The notes under the pieces are model-generated. The model was not told the DNA's origin and made no database searches. It saw only the letters and a list, made by a program, of their open reading frames with translations. From the NCBI GenBank assembly GCA_014208095.1, contig JACHMT010000004.1, positions 1,054,001-1,118,000 on the forward strand: a stretch of 64,000 nucleotides of DNA. Direction: 5' to 3'. Positions 48,716 to 56,466 of the stretch are shown one piece after another. Made by a program: the position numbers and the translations under genes. The DNA comes from Actinospineispora eucalypti. Lineage in GTDB: Bacteria; Actinomycetota; Actinomycetes; Mycobacteriales; Pseudonocardiaceae. Position 1 is the first letter of the stretch, and every line of letters begins with the position of its first letter.

Positions 48716-49225
48716 GTGAGTTCCCCGGAGTCGCCGCTGGTCGGCGTGATCATGGGCAGCGACTCGGACTGGCCGGTGATGTCGGCCGCCGCCGAGGCGC
48801 TGGCCGAGTTCGAGGTGCCGCACGAGGTCGCCGTGGTGTCCGCGCACCGCACCCCCGGCCGGATGCTGGACTATGCCCGCCAGGCCGCCGACCGGGGCCT
48901 GCAGGTGATCATCGCGGGCGCCGGGGGAGCGGCCCACCTGCCCGGCATGGTGGCCAGCGCGACCCCGCTGCCGGTGATCGGCGTCCCGGTCCCGCTGGCC
49001 CACCTGGACGGCATGGACTCGCTCCTGTCGATCGTCCAGATGCCCGCCGGCGTACCCGTCGCCTGCGTCTCGATCGGCGGCGCCCGCAACGCCGGCCTGC
49101 TGGCGGTCCGCCTCCTGGGCGCCGCCGACCCCGAGCTACGCACCCGCATGCTCACCTACCAGGCCGACCTGGAACGCCTGGTCCTCACCAAGGACGCCGC
49201 CCTCCGCGCCTCTCTCACCGACTAA
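48716..49225 (+). CDS. purE: N5-CAIR mutase (class I PurE)
   Basis: A 169-residue PurE: VGVIMGSDSDWPVMSAAAEALAEFEVPHEVAVVSAHRTPGRMLDYARQAADRGLQVIIAGAGGAAHLPGMVASATPLPVIGVPV. The GSDSDWPVM and SAHRTP motifs with the catalytic His mark class I. Second gene of the purKE operon. GTG start with a GGAG-containing site (AAGGAGCAGGG). Confidence 0.96.
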   Translation: MSSPESPLVGVIMGSDSDWPVMSAAAEALAEFEVPHEVAVVSAHRTPGRMLDYARQAADRGLQVIIAGAGGAAHLPGMVASATPLPVIGVPVPLAHLDGMDSLLSIVQMPAGVPVACVSIGGARNAGLLAVRLLGAADPELRTRMLTYQADLERLVLTKDAALRASLTD

Positions 49226-49361
49226 CCCACCCACCGACGGGGGTCGCTCGCACACACCGAACGCGGGTGTGACCGGGGACGGGGTCCCTGAGAAACCGCG
49301 TTGCGGGGGTTCCTCGGCCGCACGTACGGTGGCGGTACACAGGAGAGGAGGTGGTCCAGCG

Positions 49362-49400
49362 GTGTATTGCCATAGGACTTGTGAGGTGGCTGTCCGCTAG
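49362..49400 (+). CDS. Candidate 12-codon leader peptide
   Basis: GTG TAT TGC CAT AGG ACT TGT GAG GTG GCT GTC CGC TAG encodes VYCHRTCEVAVR, with two Cys codons, and is preceded by AGGAGG ten bases upstream. It is followed by a structured region. Possibly a translation-attenuation leader; neither its translation nor its regulation can be shown from sequence. Too short for gene callers. Confidence 0.4.
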   Translation: MYCHRTCEVAVR

Positions 49401-49461
49401 CACCGAGAATCCTGACGGTCGATGGAAGCCGGTTCGGTGCCGGCAATTCCCGACAGTCACC

Positions 49462-49529
49462 CGACCCCCGGGGTCCAAGCCGTCGTCCAGCTTGGTCACG
49501 CGATGTGCGTGAAACCGCCCCGGGGGTCG
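49462..49529 (+). promoter_or_regulatory. Nested stem-loop in the leader RNA
   Basis: Outer arms CGACCCCCGGGG (49462-49473) and CCCCGGGGGTCG (49518-49529), 12 bp perfect. Inner hairpin CCAAGC (49475-49480) / GCTTGG (49490-49495). It ends about 113 bp before the acyl-CoA dehydrogenase start. Could be an attenuator paired with the upstream ORF, or a terminator of purKE. Confidence 0.55.
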
Positions 49530-49642
49530 TCTCGTTTCCCGGCCCGTCACCCGACAGTGTGGTGCGAGGCCGGGGGGCGGTCCTACCCGTACGGATGTCG
49601 TCCCTGGGCGCGGGCCGCCGACCAGGGCTAACATCCCGATCT

Positions 49643-50800
49643 GTGAACGACGCGTTCGATGCTTACCAGCTGCCCGAAGAGCACCAGGAGCTCCGCGCCG
49701 CGGTCCGCGCGCTCGCCGAGAAGGAGATCGCGCCGCACGCGGCCGAGGTCGACGAGGAGTCGCGCTTCCCCACGGAGGCTCTCAAGGCGCTGACCGCCGC
49801 CGGCTTCCACGCGGTATTCCTGCCGGAGAAATACGGCGGTGACGGCGCGGACGCGATCGCCGGGTGCATCGTGATCGAAGAGGTGGCCCGCGTCTGCGGC
49901 AGCTCCTCGCTCATCCCCGGGGTGAACAAGCTGGGCTCGATGCCGGTCCTGCTGTCCGGGTCGGACGAGCTCTGCCAGCAGGTCATGCCGTCCATCGCCC
50001 GGGGCGAGGCGATGATCTCCTACGCGCTGTCCGAGCGGGAGTCGGGTTCGGACGCGGTGGCGATGAAGACCAAGGCGCGCCTGGACGGCGACCACTGGGT
50101 GCTCAACGGCGGGAAGGCCTGGATCACCAACGCGGGCATCTCCAAGTGGTACACGGTGTTCGCCGTGACCGACCCGGACAAGGGCGCCAACGGGGTCTCC
50201 GCGTTCGTGGTGCACGCCGACGACCCGGGCTTCGAGGTGGGCAACAAGGAACGCAAGCTGGGCATCAAGGGCTCGCCCACCTGCGAGATCTACTTCACCG
50301 ACTGCACCGTTCCGGCCGACCGGATCATCGGCGAGCCGGGCACCGGCTTCAAGACCGCGATGCGCACCTTCGACCACACCCGGCCGACCATCGGCGCGCA
50401 GGCGGTGGGCCTCGCGCAGGGCGCGCTGGACGCCTCGGTGGCCTACGTGAAGGAGCGCAAGCAGTTCGGCAAGGCCATCGGCGAGTTCCAGGGCGTCCAG
50501 TTCATGCTGGCCGACATGGCGATGAAGGTGGAGGCCGCCCGGCAGATGACCTACGTCGCCGCCGCCAAGGTGGAGCGCGGCGAGCCGGACATGACGTTCT
50601 TCGCCAGTGCCGCCAAGTGCTACGCCTCGGACGTGGCCATGGAGGTCACCGTGGATGCGGTGCAGCTGTTCGGCGGGGCCGGCTACACCCGGGACTTCCC
50701 GGTGGAGCGCATGATGCGCGACGCCAAGATCACCCAGATCTACGAGGGCACCAACCAGATCCAGCGCATGGTGATGGCCAGGGCACTGCTGCGCCGCTAG
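49643..50800 (+). CDS. fadE25: Acyl-CoA dehydrogenase
   Basis: A 385-residue FAD-dependent acyl-CoA dehydrogenase. N-terminal: FDAYQLPEEHQELRAAVRALAEKEIAPHAAEVDEESRFP. Central: YALSERESGSDAVAMKTKAR (FAD/substrate loop). C-terminal: QLFGGAGYTRDFPVERMMRDAKITQIYEGTNQIQRMVMARALLRR with the catalytic Glu in YEGTNQIQ. Start GTG 49643. The fadE25 name rests on the purE/purK neighbourhood, as in mycobacteria. It has a long leader with structured elements. Confidence 0.94.
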   Translation: MNDAFDAYQLPEEHQELRAAVRALAEKEIAPHAAEVDEESRFPTEALKALTAAGFHAVFLPEKYGGDGADAIAGCIVIEEVARVCGSSSLIPGVNKLGSMPVLLSGSDELCQQVMPSIARGEAMISYALSERESGSDAVAMKTKARLDGDHWVLNGGKAWITNAGISKWYTVFAVTDPDKGANGVSAFVVHADDPGFEVGNKERKLGIKGSPTCEIYFTDCTVPADRIIGEPGTGFKTAMRTFDHTRPTIGAQAVGLAQGALDASVAYVKERKQFGKAIGEFQGVQFMLADMAMKVEAARQMTYVAAAKVERGEPDMTFFASAAKCYASDVAMEVTVDAVQLFGGAGYTRDFPVERMMRDAKITQIYEGTNQIQRMVMARALLRR

Positions 50801-50803
50801 ACG

Positions 50804-51034
50804 CTAGAGCAGCGTGAACCCGATCAGGTTGGACATCGCCCAGATGCACACCCAGGTGACCAGCGGGAACCACACGAGCAGGATCAGCACCAGGGCGACC
50901 CAGGTGGACTTCCCGCCGCCGTGCGGGCGCATAGCCAGGCTGTAGAGCGCGAGGGCGGGGAAACCGCACATCGCGCCCCAGACGATCATCCCGATCACGC
51001 CGACCAGGGTTTGCCAGAACGGCACGCCGCTCAC
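50804..51034 (-). CDS. Small two-TM membrane protein
   Basis: A 76-residue hydrophobic protein: VSGVPFWQTLVGVIGMIVWGAMCGFPALALYSLAMRPHGGGKSTWVALVLILLVWFPLVTWVCIWAMSNLIGFTLL. Two membrane segments are separated by a short Gly/Lys loop. GTG at 51034 is preceded by AAGGGGG. Convergent with fadE25, 3 bp apart. No family recognised. Confidence 0.7.
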   Translation of the reverse strand: MSGVPFWQTLVGVIGMIVWGAMCGFPALALYSLAMRPHGGGKSTWVALVLILLVWFPLVTWVCIWAMSNLIGFTLL

Positions 51035-51106
51035 AGCACCCCCTTCCGCCCCGGGGAACCATCTTTCCACGGCCGGGCGCGCCAAGTGGTCATTCTTTAG
51101 CGGGAG

Positions 51107-51850
51107 CTAACCCTCCAGCGAACGGCCGGGGGTGTGCCCGAAGGTCGCGCGGAAGGTGTCGATGAACGCGCTCGCGGTGGACCAGCCGCAGCGGTGCGCG
51201 ACGGTGGTCACCGGGGTCCGGTCGGCCAGCAGGATCAGCGCCCGGTGCAGCCGCAGCTGGGTGCGCCACTGCGGGAAGGTCATGCCCAGCTCGGCGCGGA
51301 ACAGCCGGGACAGCGTCCGGTCGCTCGCGCCCACCCGGCCGCCCAGCTCGGCCAGCGGCCTCGGGTCGGCCGGGTCGGCGTGCAGCAGCGCGCACACCGC
51401 GACCAGCCGGGGATCGCGCGGGGTCGGCAGCCGCACCGGCTCGCGCGGTGACTGCCGCAGCTGGTCGAGCAGCACCGCGCGCAGCCGGCGCCGCTCCGCG
51501 CTGGTGTCCTCCGGGTCGCGGGTGTACGCGATGATCAGCTCGCGCAGCAGCGGGCCGACCGCGAGCACCGCCGGCGCGTCCAGCCGCAGCGGGTTGTCGC
51601 CGGCCGGCAGGCCGACCATGTGCAGGTCGGTCCGGCCGTAGGCACGGTGCTCGTGCACGGCGCCGGCGGGCACCCAGATCGCCCGGGTGGCCGGCGCGAT
51701 CCAGCGCCCCTGGTCGGTGGTCACCGACAGCACCCCTCGGGCCGCGTAGACGATCTGGTTGTCGTCGTGGCGGTGCGCGTCGATCTCGTCGCCGGCGGCG
51801 AGTGTCCTCAGCGCGGTGGCGGCGACCGGGGCGTGGCGGATTTTCGACAT
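51107..51850 (-). CDS. AraC-family transcriptional regulator
   Basis: A 247-residue AraC regulator with an N-terminal cupin (AHRHDDNQIVYAARGVLSVTTDQGRWIAPATRAIWVPAGAVHEHRAYG) and a C-terminal double HTH (LAELGGRVGASDRTLSRLFRAELGMTFPQWRTQLRLHRALILLADRTPVTTVAHRCGWSTASAFIDTFRATFGHTPG). ATG at 51850. It is divergent from an MFS transporter with 55 bp between, so it probably regulates that gene. Confidence 0.93.
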   Translation of the reverse strand: MSKIRHAPVAATALRTLAAGDEIDAHRHDDNQIVYAARGVLSVTTDQGRWIAPATRAIWVPAGAVHEHRAYGRTDLHMVGLPAGDNPLRLDAPAVLAVGPLLRELIIAYTRDPEDTSAERRRLRAVLLDQLRQSPREPVRLPTPRDPRLVAVCALLHADPADPRPLAELGGRVGASDRTLSRLFRAELGMTFPQWRTQLRLHRALILLADRTPVTTVAHRCGWSTASAFIDTFRATFGHTPGRSLEG

Positions 51851-51905
51851 CGATTGGCAGATTATCGGAAGCCGCCAACCCGGGTGGCGGCCGAAGCTGG
51901 AGCTC

Positions 51906-53099
51906 ATGACGGACCGTCGCACCCCGACCGTGCTGCTCGCCGTAGGACACGGCAGCGTGGACATCTACCAGGGCATCGTGCCGGTGATGGTGCCCTTCCT
52001 GGTCGCCGAACGCCACTACGACTACCTCGCGGTGACCGGGTTCGTGCTCGCCGCGAACGTGCTGAACTCGCTGGTCCAGCCGCTGTTCGGGCTGCTCAAC
52101 GACCGCTGGGAGATGCGCTGGCTGATCCCGGCGAGCACGCTGCTGGCCGGCATCGGGGTCGCGCTGGTCGGGTTCGCCCAGTGGTACCCGCTGTCGCTGG
52201 CGGTGATCGCGCTGTCCGGGGTCGGGGTGGCCGCGTACCACCCGGCGGCCGCCCGGATGGCCCGCTCGGTGACCGGTGGTGACCACGTGCGGATGAGCTG
52301 GTTCTCGCTGGGCGGCAACATCGGTTTCGCGCTGGCCCCGGCACTGGTGACCCCGCTGCTCGCGTTCGGCGGCCTGGCCGCCGCGCCGGTGCTGGTGCTG
52401 CCGGCGCTGGTCGGCACGCTGGTCACCCTGCCGCTGCTGGGCCGGCGGGCGGCCGCCGAGCGGCGCGCCGCGTCGGCGAAGGCCCGCGTCACCGCCGGGG
52501 ACAACTGGCCGGAGTTCGGCGTGCTCACCCTGATCATCGTGCTGCGCTCGATGGCCTACCTGGGGCTGAGCACCTTCCTCGCGCTGTTCGTGTTCCAACG
52601 GGTCGGCAACTCCCCGCTGGTCGGCGGGATCGCGCTGTTCGTGCTGTACGCGAGTGGCGCGGTGGGCACCTGGCTGGGCGGCAAGCTGGCCGCGCGGTTC
52701 GGCCGGCTGCCGGTGATGCGGGTGTCCTACGCGGTGTCCGCGCTGGCCCTGGCCGGCGTCGCGTTCGTGCCCGGGCCCGCGCTACTGGCTTTCGTCGCGT
52801 TGGCCGCGTTGTCTTCGTATGCGCCGTTCTCCCTGCACATCACGCTGGGACAGGACTACCTGCCGAGCCGGATCGGCACGGCGAGCGGGGTCACCCTGGG
52901 CCTGGCCGTGAGCGTCGGCGGGATGTTCGCCCCCGCACTCGGTGCCCTGGCCGGGGCCACCTCACTGCAGACCACGCTCGCCTGCCTGATCGTGCTACCC
53001 GTGCTCGGAGCCCTGCTGGCCCTGCGCCTGCGCGACCCCCGCCCCCGCCCGCCGATTCAGTCACTTCAGCAGGTCGGTTCAGTCAACACTGTTGACTGA
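51906..53099 (+). CDS. MFS transporter, fosmidomycin-resistance type
   Basis: A 397-residue MFS exporter with 12 predicted membrane segments. N-terminal VLLAVGHGSVDIYQGIVPVMVPFLVAERHYDYLAV resembles the Fsr (fosmidomycin resistance) subfamily. ATG at 51906. The last codons (VGSVNTVD) and stop lie in the TGACTGAATC palindrome at 53054-53124, so the C-terminal tail has been extended by the repeat. Divergent from the AraC gene; convergent with the second carotenoid oxygenase. Confidence 0.92.
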   Translation: MTDRRTPTVLLAVGHGSVDIYQGIVPVMVPFLVAERHYDYLAVTGFVLAANVLNSLVQPLFGLLNDRWEMRWLIPASTLLAGIGVALVGFAQWYPLSLAVIALSGVGVAAYHPAAARMARSVTGGDHVRMSWFSLGGNIGFALAPALVTPLLAFGGLAAAPVLVLPALVGTLVTLPLLGRRAAAERRAASAKARVTAGDNWPEFGVLTLIIVLRSMAYLGLSTFLALFVFQRVGNSPLVGGIALFVLYASGAVGTWLGGKLAARFGRLPVMRVSYAVSALALAGVAFVPGPALLAFVALAALSSYAPFSLHITLGQDYLPSRIGTASGVTLGLAVSVGGMFAPALGALAGATSLQTTLACLIVLPVLGALLALRLRDPRPRPPIQSLQQVGSVNTVD

Positions 53100-53124
53100 A
53101 TCAGGGTGCTGAAGTGACTGAATC
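53054..53124. repeat. TGACTGAATC double palindrome, copy 2
   Basis: Outer arms GATTCAGTCACTTCAGCA (53054-53071) / TGCTGAAGTGACTGAATC (53107-53124), 18 bp perfect. Inner palindrome TTCAGTCAACA C TGTTGACTGAA (53078-53100). Encodes the end of the MFS protein and lies between convergent genes. Confidence 0.92.
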
Positions 53125-53143
53125 ACGGTTTGGGGCGGGTGGG

Positions 53144-54604
53144 TCAGGACGCGGTGGGGACCCAGTTGCCGTGGAAGCCGGCGGGGACCCGGGCGGGCAG
53201 GTGGATGCTGGCGACCGCCTCCATGGTCTGGGCGTCCAGGATGGCCAGGTCGCTGCGGTCGGTGGCCAGGTCGTAGACGAAGCCGAGCAGCACGCCTTCG
53301 TCCTCGGCGGCGTCGGGGTGGGCGGGCACCATGACGAACTCGCCGATCCGGGTGTTCGGCCCGAACGAGTGGCTGGCCAGCCGGCCCTGCGAGAGGTCGT
53401 GCTTGAGCAGCGTCGCCGAGCCCGCCGCCCCGGTGTCCGGCAGCACCTGCACCGCGTAGCCGTACCGGTGCCGGCGGCCGACCCGCCGCTCGTCCACCCG
53501 GGGGAACTCCTGGCCGTGGTCGTCCAGCCGCTCCTCGCGGACCTTGCCGGAGGTGGGGTCGATGGTCCAGCGGTCCAGGGTGGGCGGGCCCTCGTTGGGG
53601 CCGTTGAAGTCGGTGGCGAACATCTTGGGGTGCCGGGCCACGTCCAGCACGATGGAGCCGTCCGGGTTGTCGTAGGCGTTCATCGGGTGGAACACGTAGC
53701 ACGGCGCGACGTCGTACCAGCGCAGGTCGGCGGCGGTGCCCTCGCGCGGCATGACACCGACGCGGGCGGGGTAGCGGGGGTCCCACTTGTACGGCATGCG
53801 GCCACCGCTGGGCAGTGAGCGGTCCAGGCTCGCGGTGATCGGGTCGGGCACCCGCACCTTGCCGATCAGTGCGGACATCACCAGCTTGGCCGGGGTGCGC
53901 AGCGGGCCGGGCATCGGCGCGTCGGCCACCGCCTGGGCGGCGTCGAAGACCACGGGCAGGTCGTAGAAGACCACGTGGTTCTCGGTGAGCGAGAAGTCGT
54001 GCATCATCGGGCTGCCGGTGACCGGGATGTCCACCGTGCGCCGGCAGCGGCCATTGGTGTCGATCACCGAGTACTGCACCTTGTTGCCCCAGCCGAAGAA
54101 GTAGGACACGGCGTGCAGCTCGCCGGTCTCCGGGTCGCGCTTGGGGTGCGCGGTGTAACCGCCGGGCAGCGTGCCGTCGAAGTCGCACGGGCCGACGGTG
54201 TCCAGCTCGTCGGTCAGCTCGTAGCTGGCCACGCCGCCTTCCACGATGGCCAGGGTGCGGCCGGCGTGCCCGATCACGTTGGTGTTGGCGCTCAACGCGG
54301 TGAGCGGCGCGGTCCGCCGGTAGTTGGGCTCCGGCTCGCCGAGCACCTTGGCCACGTGTGCGCTGCGCACGAAGCGGTTGCGGTACCACTCCGCGCGCCC
54401 GTCCCGCAGGCGCACGCCGTGCACCATGCCGTCGCCCAGGAACCAGTGGTAGACGGCGGGATCCACCTCGGACACCGGGTTCGGCCCGTTGCGCAGGTAA
54501 CGGCCGTCCAGGTATTCGGGGATGCTGCCGGTCACCGGCAGGTCGGTGATGGTGAGCTCCTCCCGCACGGGGGCGAGCGCGCCTTCCAGGTAGGTGTTGC
54601 TCAT
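53144..54604 (-). CDS. Carotenoid (cleavage) oxygenase, paralogue 2
   Basis: A 486-residue RPE65/CCD-family protein. Iron ligands: GELHAVSYFFGWG, PMMHDFSLTENHVVF, CYVFHPMNAYDN and AGFHGNWVPTAS. N-terminal GRYLRNGPNPVSEV and DGMVHGVRLRDG as in the paralogue at 24856. It is not linked to an AveC-type gene. An operator-like GTAAC/GTTAC region lies upstream. Substrate unknown. Confidence 0.95.
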   Translation of the reverse strand: MSNTYLEGALAPVREELTITDLPVTGSIPEYLDGRYLRNGPNPVSEVDPAVYHWFLGDGMVHGVRLRDGRAEWYRNRFVRSAHVAKVLGEPEPNYRRTAPLTALSANTNVIGHAGRTLAIVEGGVASYELTDELDTVGPCDFDGTLPGGYTAHPKRDPETGELHAVSYFFGWGNKVQYSVIDTNGRCRRTVDIPVTGSPMMHDFSLTENHVVFYDLPVVFDAAQAVADAPMPGPLRTPAKLVMSALIGKVRVPDPITASLDRSLPSGGRMPYKWDPRYPARVGVMPREGTAADLRWYDVAPCYVFHPMNAYDNPDGSIVLDVARHPKMFATDFNGPNEGPPTLDRWTIDPTSGKVREERLDDHGQEFPRVDERRVGRRHRYGYAVQVLPDTGAAGSATLLKHDLSQGRLASHSFGPNTRIGEFVMVPAHPDAAEDEGVLLGFVYDLATDRSDLAILDAQTMEAVASIHLPARVPAGFHGNWVPTAS

Positions 54605-54623
54605 GGCCTTCTCCGGCTTCGTC

Positions 54624-54658
54624 GGTAACGGCGTTTCGATTAACTGTAACGCTGTTAC
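54624..54658. promoter_or_regulatory. GTAAC/GTTAC sites upstream of the second oxygenase
   Basis: GGTAACGGCGTT (from 54624) and GTAACGCTGTTAC (54646-54658), the latter a 5-bp-arm palindrome. TGTAAC-type elements are typical TetR operators, but no TetR gene adjoins. It may be controlled by a distant regulator. Confidence 0.5.
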
Positions 54659-54706
54659 CAATGAATCCGCAAGGGCCTCTCGCCGGGGTGATCACCGAGG
54701 ATGGGG

Positions 54707-54769
54707 TGATCGCTGTTCGTGGCGGTTGAGCGTCGCAAATCGAGGCTGAACCGCCACAGTTGGCGATCA
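54707..54769. repeat. 63-bp dispersed imperfect palindrome, copy 4
   Basis: TGATCGCTGTTCG ... TTGGCGATCA with internal stem TGGCGGTTGAGC / GGCTGAACCGCCA and a CGCAAATCG centre. Between the oxygenase and the LCP gene. Confidence 0.85.
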
Positions 54770-54792
54770 CCCCGTGCGCTCGGCGAGCATTT

Positions 54793-54859
54793 CATGATCA
54801 CCATGACCTGGTGGCCACCGGGAGACCGCCGGAACGGCCGTCAGGTCATGGTGATCATG
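54793..54859. repeat. Inverted repeat, 18-bp arms, 31-nt loop
   Basis: CATGATCACCATGACCTG (54793-54810) is the exact reverse complement of CAGGTCATGGTGATCATG (54842-54859). Similar in character to the 5247-5313 inverted repeat. Lies upstream of the oxygenase and downstream of the LCP stop. Confidence 0.85.
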
Positions 54860-54914
54860 GAAGTTGGCGGTCCCCGGGGCGTGGCGACAGGAGCGGCGCG
54901 AACCGGGGGAGTGG

Positions 54915-56447
54915 TCAGTCGATGCAGGGGACGCCGTCGGCGGTGATCGGCGGCGCGGGTGGCGCGGCCGGCGCGGACGAGCGGTGCCGCGAGGACGACG
55001 AGGAACGGTCGTCCTCACTGGGGGAGGTGATGTCGGTGACCGAGAAGTCCGAGGCCAGGTACACCCGGGTGGTGTCTCCGGTGAGCGCGCTGTCCTCCTC
55101 GGTGTTGATCCCGCCGAGCACGTCGGCCAGCGCCTTCGCCTGCTCGGAGTGGCCCGGCGCGTAGTGCACGGTGGACGCCTTCGGCGGGTCGTCGATGTTG
55201 TCCAGCTTGCCCTGCTGGTAGCCGTGGTCGTCCAGCTTGCGGGCCACCTGGGCGGCCAGGCCGCTGCGCCCGGTGCCGTTGCGCACGTCCACGGTGACCT
55301 GGCTGGGGTCCGGCTTGGCGGCCGGCGGCGGCGCGGCGGTGCCGGTGGCCTGGATCTTCTCCTTCACGAACTTCTGGACGTCGTCGGTGTCCACCACCAC
55401 CACGTCGCCGGAGGAGTTGTTGTCGGCGCCGGCGGTGGGGATGGTGACGAACTCCAGGTTCCCGCCGGCCAGGTTGGACGCCTGCCGGGCGAAGTCCAGG
55501 ATGTTCAGCCGCGGGTCGAGCACCACCGACTCCTTGGCCGTGTCGATCAGGCCCTGCAGCTTGCTGGGGCTGGTCAGCGTGCCGGCGGAGAGGATCTTGT
55601 GCGCCACCGAGGCGAGGAACACCTGCTGGCGGCGGATCCGGCTGAAGTCGGACTGCGGCAGCTCGTAGCGCTGCCGCACGAAGGCCAGCGCCGCGCCGCC
55701 GGAGATGGTCTGCGGGCCGGCGGGGAACTTGGCGCCGGAGCGCCACTCGTTGACCGGGTTCTTCAAGCACACCGGCACGCCGCCGATGGCGTTGGTGAGC
55801 TGGAAGAAGCCGAGCAGGTTGACCTCGGCGAAGTGGTCGATGTGCTGGTCGGTCAGCTTTTCCACGGTCTTGACCAGCAGCGCCCGGCCGGCGTCGCGGC
55901 TCTTCTTCTCCACTTCGAGCTCGGACAGTCCCTCGTTGCGCAGCTTCCCGGCCTCCTTGAGGGTGGCCATCGGGTACGCCGAGTTGATCTTCCCCTTGCC
56001 GTGGCCCGGGATGTCCACGTAGCTGTCCCGGGGGACGGAGATCGCGGTCGCCTTGCCGCCGTCCGCCGGCACGTGCAGCAGGATGATCGTGTCGGAGTTG
56101 AGCACGCCGTCCTCGGCGCCGCTGCGCAGCTGGGCGAGCACCTGCTTGGACAGCGGGCGGCCCTGCGCGTCGGTGCGGCTGTCCACGCCGACCAGCAGCA
56201 CGTTCACGTCGGTGCCGGAGGGCTTGCTCTCGCCCCCGTCCAGCGAGATCACGTCACTGGTGTTGATGCCGCCGGTCAGGTCGGTGTAGAAGCGCCAGCC
56301 GATGCCGGTGGTGGCCAGCACCATCGTGGACAACAGGGCCACTACCACGCGCAGGCCGATGCGTCGGCTTGCCGAGGCGGTCGAATGTGGCCGCGGGTCC
56401 ACGCGCGTGTTCAACTCCAATGACTCGATTGCCAAGGGCCGAAGCAT
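54915..56447 (-). CDS. LytR-CpsA-Psr (LCP) ligase with C-terminal LytR_C domain
   Basis: A 510-residue membrane-anchored LCP protein: single TM near residues 34-54, LCP core DVNVLLVGVDSRTDAQG, SDTIILLHVPADGGKATAISVPRDSYVDIPGHGKGKINSAYP, ISGGAALAFVRQRYELPQSDFSRIRRQQVFL. C-terminal LytR_C-like region VDVRNGTGRSGLAAQVARKLDDHGYQQG. It transfers glycopolymers (arabinogalactan in mycolata) to peptidoglycan. Start ATG 56447; divergent from the rml genes with 19 bp between, as in mycobacteria (Rv3267). Confidence 0.93.
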   Translation of the reverse strand: MLRPLAIESLELNTRVDPRPHSTASASRRIGLRVVVALLSTMVLATTGIGWRFYTDLTGGINTSDVISLDGGESKPSGTDVNVLLVGVDSRTDAQGRPLSKQVLAQLRSGAEDGVLNSDTIILLHVPADGGKATAISVPRDSYVDIPGHGKGKINSAYPMATLKEAGKLRNEGLSELEVEKKSRDAGRALLVKTVEKLTDQHIDHFAEVNLLGFFQLTNAIGGVPVCLKNPVNEWRSGAKFPAGPQTISGGAALAFVRQRYELPQSDFSRIRRQQVFLASVAHKILSAGTLTSPSKLQGLIDTAKESVVLDPRLNILDFARQASNLAGGNLEFVTIPTAGADNNSSGDVVVVDTDDVQKFVKEKIQATGTAAPPPAAKPDPSQVTVDVRNGTGRSGLAAQVARKLDDHGYQQGKLDNIDDPPKASTVHYAPGHSEQAKALADVLGGINTEEDSALTGDTTRVYLASDFSVTDITSPSEDDRSSSSSRHRSSAPAAPPAPPITADGVPCID

Positions 56448-56466
56448 GCCATGCCAGACTCCGGGC

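Larger units (their letters stand above)
49226..49642. other. 417-bp leader of the acyl-CoA dehydrogenase gene
   Basis: No annotated gene. It contains a 12-codon upstream ORF with its own ribosome-binding site and a strong nested stem-loop (next two entries). The combination looks like a regulated 5' leader. Confidence 0.6.

Noticed and set aside
49380..49530. Cobalamin or other known riboswitch upstream of the acyl-CoA dehydrogenase
   Set aside because: A GGAAGCCGGT segment resembles part of the B12 box, but the conserved GCCACTGT-type core and the required junction are absent; I kept only the leader-peptide and stem-loop observation.
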